Shown here piece by piece: positions 32,114 to 41,452 of a stretch of 64,000 nt of DNA. The DNA lies in contig CM042684.1 in assembly GCA_023614405.1 (NCBI GenBank), positions 467,675,650-467,739,649 on the forward strand. The letters run 5' to 3'. The position numbers and the translations under genes are program-made. Source of the DNA: Avena insularis. Its lineage: Eukaryota > Streptophyta > Magnoliopsida > Poales > Poaceae. The notes beneath the pieces are model-generated. The model saw nothing but the letters and a program-made list of their open reading frames with translations, did not search any database and had not been told where the DNA came from. The first letter of the stretch is position 1, and each line of letters begins with the position of its first letter.

Positions 32114-33006
32114 TTAGGTAAAACATGATTAACAGTATAAACTTCAGTATTTCTTGCAGGAAAACTCTTAGCAACATCTTTATAAGGTTCATGATACTTA
32201 TTCCACTTCTTTTTAGGCACTTCAATGTAGGAAGCAAAAGCCTTAAAATAAGAAGCAATAGCTTGAGAGTCTAGACCATAAGCATTTTTAATATTTTGAA
32301 AGTCATCAGTTCCCATAAAAGATTCAATGCATTCATAATCATAATTTATACCTGACTTTCTACCTTTGTCATTCTCCCAAGCTTCAGCATTGTCTTGAAT
32401 ACGGTCCAGAAGATCCCATTTAGCTTCTTCTTTCATGCGAGTGAATGATCCAGCACAAGAAGCATCCAATAAATCCTTATCATGTAGAGGAAGCCTTGCA
32501 TAGAAGTTATTGATAATAATATTGCTGGGGAGGTCATGAATGGGACATTTGAGCATTAGTAACTTCAATCTCCCCCAAGCTTGAGCTGTACTCTCTCCAT
32601 CAAGAGGCCAAAAGTTGTATATTTGATTCCGATCTTTATGAATCTCACTAGGAGGATAAAACTTTGAATAAAAGAGAGGCACTATTTGCTCCCATTCCAG
32701 AGCTTGACCATTCTTCAGCAGCTTATACCATTCCTCATCTCTTCCTTTCAGTGATAATGAGAATAACTTATTCTTAACTTGATCTGTAGTAATACCTGCA
32801 CACTTGAACAACCCGCATAATTCGTGTATAAAGAGTAAATGATCACCGGGATGGACAGTTCCATCCCCAATATAGTAGTTATCCATAACACGATCAATAA
32901 TTCTTGTAGGTATTTTGAAAACATCATTCTCAGCAGGTGGTGGCTTATCTACTACCTTAGCAGTGGTAGTAGCATTACCAAATAAGAAACTCAGCGAATT
33001 ATCCAT
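32114..33006 (-). pseudogene. Athila-type gag of element B, truncated by the solo LTR
   Basis: ATG at 33006 (MDNSLSFLFGNATTT), about 10 bases past a leader that carries the primer site. The gag core has RIIDRVMDNYYIGDGTVHPG, LFSLSLKGRDEEWYKLL, LFYSKFYPPSEIHKDR and NNFYARLPLHDKDLLDASCAG, homologous in layout to element A gag but a different family. The C-terminal part reaches HVLPNVT at the TSD, where the solo LTR starts. The frame is otherwise unbroken from the start to that point, so the gag may have been intact when the LTR arrived. Confidence 0.82.
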
Positions 33007-33120
33007 AACGAAAATAAAACAACTAACAGAAGTAAGCAATACTAACAATAGAAGTTTCCTTTACCAGTTCCACTCTCCAATAGCGCTTCACTCCCCGGCA
33101 ATGGCGCCAGAAAATAGTCT

Positions 33121-34631
33121 TGATGACCCACAAGTATAGGGGGTGTATCGCAGTATTTTCGATAAGTAAGAGTGTCGAACTCAACGAGGAGCAGAAGGTG
33201 CTGGCTAGTGGTATGGATCAGGAATTCTCTGCAAATACTTAGCAAATGGATTTTTAGGGGTTTTTGATATAGCAAGTAAACAAAGTATGAGTAAATAAAA
33301 GACAGTAGGAATAAATGCAGCAAGTGGCCCAATCCTTTATGAAGCAAAGGACAAGCCGGTTGTATTACTTAAAATGACCAAACGTTCTCGAGGACACATG
33401 GGAAGACTGTCAAGTACTTTCGCTTCATATAGTTGATTAATCTTCTTTAGCTTGCTAAGTGTTGTGTGGGTGAACCTGTGCTAATGTACCACCCCATCCA
33501 AGACTAATACATACTTGTGATTATACCCCTTGCAAACATCCGTAAGTACAAGAAAGTAATTAAGGTAGAAACCTAATCACATCTTTAAACTCTAAGACCC
33601 TTACGTCCCTTGTGCAATGGTTTCCTAACGGGGGTTCAGGTTTCTGTCACTCCAGCAACCCCTACGATTAGTAGCCAAATACACAATGCATTCCCCTAGG
33701 CCCATATAGGTGAAGTCTCATGTAGTCGACGTTCACATGACACCACTAGAAGAAGTACACCACAACTTATATAACAATCTATTGAATCTTTCTCAAGCAA
33801 CTCCACTACTAACAACAAGACTTCTCCCATGTCCTCAAGAACAAAACGAACTACTCACAAGACATCATATGGATCATGATCAGAGATGGAATAATGATGT
33901 ATAACAATCTGAACATAAACAATAATTCAATGGTTCACTCAATAGCATCAACTACAAAGAGTAATCAACACTGGGAAAGTTTCCCCTATGAACTATGCAA
34001 GATTCAACGCAATTGTTACAGCAATATGGAGATGGTGATGAGGGTGCTGATGATGATGATGGTGGTGATGATGATGATGATCCCGATGAAGTCCAGCTTG
34101 ATGGTGGTGTTGATGGCGACGATCTCCCCTCTCCGGGAAGAAATTCCCCCGGCAGAAATCTGTCTACCGGAGAGATCTTTCTCTCTCGGTGTTTTCCGCC
34201 CTGCAGAGGCGGCGGAATCTTTCTGTGGTCGCTCCCCGAGTCTTAGGGTTTCGGGAGGATAATATACTCCAGAGGGGAGAGGCTGGAGTGGGCCAGGGTG
34301 GCCACACCACCTCCTGGCGCGGCCTAGGGCTGCCCGCGCCATGGGGTGGTGTGGGCCCCCTGTGGCCCATCTCCACTCCGTCTTCTGGCTTTCTTAGTCT
34401 TCTGAAAAAATAGGATTTTCCGTATATTTTTCCGGATTTTCTGATCTTCGCGAATTTTGCCTCCAAACAGCACATTTTCATCAGAATCCTGACTGCAGCG
34501 GTCCATGCTCTAAAAGTCATCAATCATGCAAAAATAGATGAAATAACATAAGTATCACCTCTCAATATGAAATATATCAATGAATAATAGTGAATTAAGA
34601 CATAGAATAGTGATGCAAAATGGACGTATCA
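33121..34631 (-). repeat. 5' LTR of Athila element B
   Basis: 1511 bases with TG...CA ends in its own orientation. It includes a 'gatgatgatggtggtgatga' microsatellite-like run (about 34035-34085) and a GC-rich palindromic module (34297-34356) upstream of a TATA-like site. It adjoins the primer-binding site at 33091-33109. Confidence 0.85.
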
Positions 34632-34930
34632 TATTTATCTACTGCTTTTGTTGCTCTGCTAGAGTGGAGGCGTGGGGGTTGTCGAGATCCAGATGTGTGC
34701 CCGAACACGGATACACTGCTGGTTTGTGGCGCTCTTCAACTCGATCTTGAGATCGGCAAATGATTGACTACATTAATAACGAAATCAGTTTTCGTAAAAA
34801 GCTTTCGGTCGCCGAGGGTAAGTTATTCTGGTTACCCCCTTACTCTTTACTAGCATCTACTAGACTAGATTTTGGAGCAATTGGCCTTCTTATCATAGAT
34901 TTTTTTGTTTTCTATGCTGTGAACCCTTCA

Positions 34931-35850
34931 GAGCGCACTCTATTAAACTTTTCCGTTGGAGTAGTTGGTTCCACACCTCTGTGAAAATCAGGCATATGAT
35001 ACCTTTCACCATTGTATGGAGCAAGGTACCCTAGTTGGTTAGAATAAACGTCATCAACCAGATAATACTTTCCTACAACACACGACAAAATACTAGTAAA
35101 TAATGAAATAAACATCATAGCTCGATGAAGATATTATCCTTTGGAGGATGGGGAAAGATATCTTTGTCCGCTCGCATGGCATGATGTAACACACTTGTAT
35201 CATGCATGGCACCTGGCTGCCCAATAGATGCGTACGTAAAGCGCATATCAAAATCAAAAATCGCCAACACATTCTGAGTTGGGACGCCCGTCCTCCTAAA
35301 TGTACCTTATTGATTTTTCACCGACGATTGATGCACGAATATGAGTACCATCTAGTGCATCAATGCAATCCTTCATAGGTGGATAAGCTCGTCTGTCATC
35401 TCTAATTATTTTGTGGACACCACGAAAGTTTGGATCTTTTGGTTTAAAAAAATGAGTTGACATCTTAACGACACAAATAAGAACCGCACCAAACTTCCGA
35501 CTAATGGTCTCACCTGACTGCTTGAAACTATTCTGTGTTTTCATGTTTGACTCACATCCGCCAAGAGTCCATAGGAAAATTGCAAGGGCCTCATGACTAC
35601 TCAAATTAACAGAAGTGGTTAGATTGTACTTGCTGACCAACAAATCGTGAAGGTTGAAGAAGGTATGGTTGTTCACACGCAACATCCTGTATGTTTCTCC
35701 CAGAGTTGATAATGTCTCTCTCAACCAACCATTCCACTGAGAATAGAGGTTCTTGGGCTTGCATTTTCCAAAAAATTATCATAGTACAGGGCAAGAATAT
35801 TGTCCACACCATTATATATAACTATCAGAGCTTGAGCATGGTGCTGAACA
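34931..35850 (-). pseudogene. PIF/Harbinger transposase, N-terminal and middle part
   Basis: The minus strand gives MRETLSTLGETYRML (35724) through an HTH-like segment, the FGAVLICVVKMSTHFFKP region, and MKDCIDALDGTHIRA, holding the first Asp of the DDE_Tnp_4 triad. A frame change near 35296 leads to TGVPTQNVLAIFDFDMRF and GQPGAMHDTSVL. An intron-like gap (about 35125-35075) precedes YYLVDDVYSNQLGYLAPY, where the second catalytic Asp site reads DDVYSN where relatives usually have DAGYPN. It ends at TEKFNRVRS against the LTR. The C-terminal part is at 14027-14310. It is damaged by an indel and by the LTR. Confidence 0.85.
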
Positions 35851-36271
35851 ATCAACTCTCTCTCTCGTCATCATCTACGCCATCGCTATCACTATCTGAC
35901 GACATCTGTACACAGATAGGTGAAGCATTAGGATGCAAAGTACCAAAATACATACAACAATTATATTGATAACAAAAGATGCATGTGTACATGGAGAACA
36001 AAAAATGCACGAGAATATGGAGAGCAAAAATAAAGTACAACAAGTTTTCACAACACTCACGTGAATATGGAGAACAAAAAAATGCACGAGAATGGGACAA
36101 TATGCACTTACGTGAATATATAGATAAATTCACAACAATTGTTGTAATCACACAAGAGTTTAAACACAATTAATTTGAGAAATAGATAATTTTATTGGTT
36201 GTCAATATAACGTGAACCACACTACTCAAATAGTTCCAGAACAACCATATTTGGCCGCCCTTCCGCTTAAG

Positions 36272-37161
36272 CTAAATAAGACGATCATGTGCCCCTTGTA
36301 AATGGAGGAACATCTCACTTTGTTCCTTTTTAACAAATAACTCGCTAGCAATGAAGTGCTCATCGCTACCAGTAACCCGACCACACTCAACCACCAAGTC
36401 CATCACGGCATTGACAGCGATTGTCTCATCTTTCTTGGTGTAAGCCTCTAATGACGATTGAGTCCTCTCGGCCAAAACACCAAGGTTTTTAATCTTATCT
36501 TGCATAACTTGGGATGTCTTCAGTTTCTTCGAATTGTCACCCATAACCTTTCCAGGCCTCTTCCCTTTGGAACATCCAGGAGACTCATCCATCTCGTCAA
36601 TGTTAATGTTATCCTCGCCATCGACATTAACAAGATCTACTTCATCGGTTGGCTATGGCAAATCGCCTGATGTTGGACACCAATGATCACTTCCATCATT
36701 GTTGATAGCTTCAAACATACTCTTCAAATGTTCTTCGTTGCGAATACCTTGCTTTTGAAACCTACCACAACCTGGAATGTCCTGTTGAAGATGGAAGAAT
36801 TATTACTACAAATAAAATAATTTGGTAGTATCATTGTCATATACATTAGAGAAGGAACTCTTACAATTATGGCTTTCTTCCAGCACTCTTTGTCTTGTTC
36901 GAAGGTTCCCCTCGTATGGTCCCATCCTGTTTGTTTGAGCAACCATATCCATATGTTGTACTCATTCTTCAGTTTGTCCCATTTGTTCTTCAGTTGCGTC
37001 TTCTTTAACTCTATGCCCGTCTTATCTTTAAATCTCCTGGCTACCTCCTCATATCTAGCATTATTCAAGTGGGTGCTTGACCGATTTAGATGATCAACTT
37101 GCTTGGAAAATAATTCAGTAACTATACTAGTATTTTCATCGGTCCATTGAATGGCAGCCAT
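36272..37161 (-). pseudogene. Harbinger accessory Myb/SANT-like DNA-binding protein
   Basis: Exon 1 from Met 37161 (MAAIQWTDENTSIVTELF) carries a trihelix/SANT-like domain (ARYEEVARRFKDKTGIEL, KNKWDKLKNEYNIWIWLL). A GT-AG intron fits at about 36863-36783 (GTAAGAG...CAACAG), then exon 2 continues to 36272 with a lysine-rich part (KGKRPGKVMGDNSKKLK) and an amphipathic C-terminus. One TAG (about 36655) interrupts exon 2, a one-step C-to-T change from CAG. PIF/Harbinger elements need this second protein to import or guide the transposase. It lies upstream of the transposase on the same strand, as in Pong-like elements. Confidence 0.8.
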
Positions 37162-37464
37162 TCTTCAAAGAAATTTTTTAGGAATGTTACCATAATGCAT
37201 GAAAAATTATTTACCACGAACAAATCATACATAAATGTAAAATCTATTCCCAAATGACAAAGTCTTCTAGTGTTCATCATGTATAGAACGTAATGCCATA
37301 CAGAATATTCTCATCAAGTACAATGTATATTGATCATGTAGAAATCACAAATATTTTCTACTCACAATGTCCAATCTATCAACAGAAGCTAACACCATGT
37401 ACAGATCATATATCATGGAGTGCACATCTTGCATACGAACGGAAATAACAAAAAGATAGAGTTA
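37162..37464. other. Harbinger 5' flank without a gene
   Basis: AT-rich upstream DNA of the Myb/SANT ORF. It ends where the second CACTA element begins; the Harbinger 5' TIR is not seen and may lie beyond that insertion, outside recognisable sequence. Confidence 0.4.
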
Positions 37465-37495
37465 CACTACTAGGAAAACAGCTATAGGTAGACAA

Positions 37496-37970
37496 GATAT
37501 TTTGTGGCGCATATGCAAAATCATGCGCCACAGATAGGTATCAGTGGCGCACTAGGAAAAATGTGCCACAGATACTAAAAACTTCTGTGGCGCATTTCAT
37601 AGAACATGCGCCACATAAGTCATGTGGGACCCGTCAGCCGGGGTGGGGCGATCCACTTTCTGTGGCGCATAATGACTTATACGCCAGAGAAGAGACTAGA
37701 TCTGTGGCGCATGTTTCCTTATACGCCACAGAACATGGAGGCGGGCCCCACCACGGAGTCTATTTGACCCACTTTCTGTGGCGCATGTGTTGATATGCGC
37801 CACAGATATGTTTGATTTCTGTGGCGCATATCCACACATGCGCCACAGAAACCTGACATGGGTCCCACCACTTTAACCTGCACCACCTTGTTTTGTGGCG
37901 CATATAGCTATATGTGTCACAGAAGTTTGAACATCTGTGGCGCATTTCTGCCATATGCGCCACAGATAAG
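37496..37970. repeat. CACTA subterminal repeats in inverted pairs
   Basis: About eighteen copies of the 9-11 base motif 'tgtggcgcat' or its complement 'atgcgccaca', mostly as inverted pairs 10-25 bases apart, so each pair can form a small hairpin. Spacers between pairs are unrelated. Likely transposase-binding sites. Two units have lost a base (acgccaga, tgtgtcacag). Confidence 0.85.
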
Positions 37971-38638
37971 AGCGTCCAGATCCATGTGAAAAAGGTGGCA
38001 AGCTCCCATCCTATCAATTCACCACCACCCATTTCACATCTCTTCTTCCTTTCTACCTCCTCCTAGCTCGTCTTCCTCCTCCCTCCCACTCCATTTTGCC
38101 CATAGTTTCTCCATTTTTTTGTAACTAAACCTACTTTAGTCCATAGATTGGTAAGTGGAAGCCTCCCTCCAACTTGTAGATCTAAAAGTTCCTTACTTTT
38201 CTCTCGCACATCTCTATTTGTTTACTAATTTTCTCTCCACCAACTTGTAGATCTATTTGTCCACACTCTCTCATCACGCGGTCTCGTCTCGCTATTATTG
38301 AGTCTACTAGGTGAGTACTTGGCCATGAACATGTAGGTGAAGCTTGTCATGCGGGCGGTGTGTGTGCGATGCATGGCGAGACGATGCTTGTGTGGTGCAT
38401 GAATGTTTGCATTGGGAGGAAGTTTTTTGTTGCTTGCTTGTTGTTGTCCCGGCCGGTGTGGTGCATGGATGTTTGCCGAAATGTTGATTCATTTCCATTT
38501 CGGAAAATTTTTGCACTACCCATATGTCCTAATTTTAGGAAAGGTCATGCCAATTTTTTTCGGCTAGCATTAATGCATGTGTGTGTGCATATGGTGTGGT
38601 TCTAACCTATACTCTCTGTTGTGACCGCTCAAGCAACC

Positions 38639-41452
38639 ATGGTTCTCATGATGAGCGAAGGTCGAATTGCTAGGTACAAGAAAGACGCGAAGGAGAACAT
38701 GATTCTGAACAACAAGACCATGATAAGATGTCCATGTCGAACATGCAAACTCCAACGCTGGATCGACCCTGATTCTGGACAATTGGAGGCTCACCTGCTC
38801 AGGTGCGGTTTCATGCGTGACCTCAATGAGGCGCTGATAGGACATGGTGGTCACGAAGACGTGGGCGGGCGAGAAGACGAAGAGTCTACCGGGAATGATC
38901 ATCATGATGAAGGAGATGCCAGCGGGCATGATCATCATGACGAAGGAGATGTCGGTGGGCATGATCAGCATGAAGAAGGAGATGGAAATGGGCATGATCA
39001 TCATGAAGAAGGAGAAGATGCGAACATACAGACGCTGCTAACTTCGGCCTTGTAGGACCCTAATGTTCAAGAACTTCTCCTCAAGCAGACGAGCAACGAC
39101 AAAGCTGCAGCCAGAGAGAAAGCCAAGTTGGCCCAAATGGAGGTAGACGGGATGACTCCATTGTATCCTGGGTGTCGCCTCGAGGATACACGTTTGAGTG
39201 TAATGCTCAAGGATCTAGAGATGAAGGCCAAACACAAATGGACCAATGTGAGCTTCAACGCGAACCTGGAATACTGGAACGACCGACTTCCTAAGGGGAA
39301 CACATTGCCAACAAGTATCTAGGAGGCCAAGAAAATCATGTGCCCTCTCGACCTACCACACATTAAATACCATGCATGCATCAATGATTGTGCACTTTAT
39401 CAGAATGAGTACACGGATAGAACCACATGTCTGGTGTGCGGCCAAGGACGGCACAAGAGAGGGAACAAGAAAGTTCCTCGAAAAGTGGTATGGTACTTTC
39501 CTATCATCCCCCGTCTACAGCGATATTTCGTAGATCCTAAGGAAGCAAAGCTCATGCAATGGCACGCGGAAAGGGAGAAACCCGAAGATGATCCAGAGAA
39601 GGGCAAGATCCTGACACACCCTTCAGACGGTAGCCAGTGGAATGCATTAGACATCAAGTTCGAAGAGTTCGGGGGCGATGCAAGGAACGTCGGGCTAGGT
39701 ATGAGCACCGATGGACTCAATCCTTTTGGAAACCAGAGTAGCACGCATAGCACCTGGCCCATGTTTGTATGGCCGTACAACCTACCCCCGTGGCTGTGCA
39801 CGAAGCAAAGGTACATACACATGAGCATTCTTATTCAGGGGCCGAAACAACCAGGTATCGATATGCATATGTATCTCGGGCTATTGAGAGAGGAGTTAGC
39901 CAGCTTGTGGGAGACGCCGGCCCGTACGTGGGACGCATACACTAAAGAATATTTCCATCTGAGAGTCGCGTTGCTCACGACGGTGCAGGACTATCCTGGT
40001 TACGCATATGTATCGGCCCAGGTGAACCACGGACACAATCCATGTGTCAAGTGCATGGATGAAACACCGCATCTCCAGCTACCAAGGGATCCCGGGTCTT
40101 TGAAAACCGTGTTCCAAGGTACTCGAAAGTGGCTCTGCATGGATCACCCGTGGAGAAAACGCGGTGACCTGTTCAATGGTAAGGACGAGCTTGAAAGAGC
40201 CCCGCGTCCGAGGAGCGGTGAAGAAATCGAGGAGCTTTTGAATAATTGGGTAGATTTCCCTACGCCGAGAAAAAAACGACTGAGGACAAATCCGCTGTTG
40301 GGTGTATGGAAAGCAAGATCTGTTTTCTGGGACCTGCCATACTGGAAGGTCCTCCACACCCCCCATAGCCTTTATGTAATTCACATCACGAAGAACGTTA
40401 CCGAGAGTCTGCTTGGCACTCTACTGAACATGCCGGAGAGGACCAAGGATGGGTCGAAAGCAAGAAAGGACCTTAAATTGCTTGGCATCAAGAAAGATCT
40501 TCAGTACCCTGATAGTGATGATGAGGATGGTGATGATGATCAGATGGAAGGGACTCAAGGTCACCGCAAAAGAGTTAAGAAGAATGAGGTGGTGCTTCGT
40601 GCGGCCTGCTTCACTCTGAGTCTGGAGGAGCTCGAGCAGTTTTTTAGGTGCCTCCTAGGAGTGAAAGTTCCTCACGATTACTCTAGGAAGATAAGCAAAT
40701 ATCTGGACATGGCGAAGAAGAGGTTCAACGGTATGAAGTCTCACGACTGTCACGTGCTGATGACACAAATACTCCCTGTTGTGGTCCGCGGGATAATGGA
40801 CGAGAATGTCCGTGAGACGCTATTTGGCCTCTGTAACTTTTTCAACGTCATATCTAGGAAGTCGATCGGTGTGAAGCAGCTCGACAGGCTACAGGAAGAG
40901 ATCGTGATGATACTATACGAGCTCGATATTTACTTCCCGCCCGCAATCTTCGACATCATGGTGCATCTGCTTTTACATGTCGTGGATGACATCATCCAGC
41001 TCGGGCCGACATTCCTGCACAACATGATGCCGTTTGAAAGGCTAAACGGTGTCATCAAAGGATTCGTTCGCAACAGGTCCCGTCCAGATGGAAGCATAGC
41101 CAAGGGCTTTCTGATCTACGAGTGCATCTCCTTCTGCCAGAATTATCTAACCAACGAGAACAAGGATGTTGGAATACCCACCAAGAAGCACCTCAGCATG
41201 CTTCGTGGATATAGTCACCGCGAGGGCTTCCGCTCACTACATGTCAGCATTGATGGTTGACGCACCGACTTTGACAGGGCACACCGAGTCACGCTACCAC
41301 ACATTGAAGTGGTTGGCCCTTGGGTGGAAGAGCACAGAAGCTTAATTGAGCAGGAGTACATCGACTAGGGCCGGCCGAGGAAGAAGGGAGACGTAACCAG
41401 AGAGCACAAGTCTAGCTTCACAAGTTGGTTCAAAAAAAGGCATCCGGACAAT
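38639..41452 (+). pseudogene. TNP2-family CACTA transposase, truncated and with premature stops
   Basis: ATG 38639 (MVLMMSEGRIARYKK). The N-terminal transposase-associated domain has CPCRTCKLQRW and LRCGFM, then an Asp/His/Gly-rich repeat (units of GHDHHDEGD, 38893-39020). TNP2 core: KYHACINDC, CLVCGQGRHKRG, LTHPSDGSQWNALD, GMSTDGLNPFGNQSS, GPKQPGIDMHMY, WDLPYWKVLH. DUF4218: SHDCHVLMTQILPVV, NFFNVISRK, NRSRPDGSI. The DUF4216 part would follow but is lost at 41452. One reading frame runs throughout, broken only by TAG 39053, TAG 39320, TGA 41258 and TAG 41366, each explicable by a single C-to-T step. No frameshift is needed. It would act on the termini of this family. Confidence 0.92.

Larger units (their letters stand above)
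24943..34631 (-). mobile_element. Athila-type Gypsy element B, minus strand, split by a solo LTR
   Basis: The 5' LTR is 33121-34631 (own orientation TGATACGTCC...TCATCA), the primer site is TGGCGCCATTGCCGGGGAG (complement of 33091-33109), and gag starts at 33006. The 3' LTR keeps only its first 245 bases (24943-25187), preceded by a polypurine tract (complement of 25188-25204, 'cttggggggagt'). The interior is cut by the solo LTR 28284-32113. No RT or integrase is visible, so it was non-autonomous. It meets element A head to head at 24942/24943; the outer flanks (19952-19956 and 34632-34636) do not match, so the pair is a recombined composite. Confidence 0.78.
14311..34930. mobile_element. LTR (probably solo) inside the Harbinger transposase, filled by later insertions
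   Basis: Starts TGAAGGGAATATGC at 14311 and ends ...GAACCCTTCA at 34930, flanked by 5 bases GAGTG (14306-14310) and GAGCG (34931-34935), one mismatch. Its own sequence is in three pieces: 14311-14648, 19489-19956 and 34632-34930. The text ('gagaggcaataataaa...', 'tgactataaagatgggtt', 'gatcttgagatcggcaa', 'gagggtaagtt') follows the same order as the LTR at 62437-64000 and recalls BARE/Angela-type LTRs. About 600 bases expected between 19956 and 34632 are missing. No internal domain of this family is present, hence the solo LTR interpretation. Confidence 0.75.
37465..41452 (+). mobile_element. Second CACTA transposon, 5' part
   Basis: TIR CACTACTAGGAAAACAGC at 37465, a subterminal block of alternating 'tgtggcgca'/'tgcgccaca' repeats to about 37970, a leader (38030-38638), then a TNP2-type transposase. 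The element is cut at 41452 by the long-LTR element and its 3' half is not found after 53881. It is a different family from the first CACTA (termini and subterminal motif differ). Confidence 0.88.

Noticed and set aside
33876..34523. ORFs with GAT-repeat acidic or basic runs
   Set aside because: They derive from the 'gatgatgat' microsatellite and GC-rich palindrome in the LTR of Athila element B.
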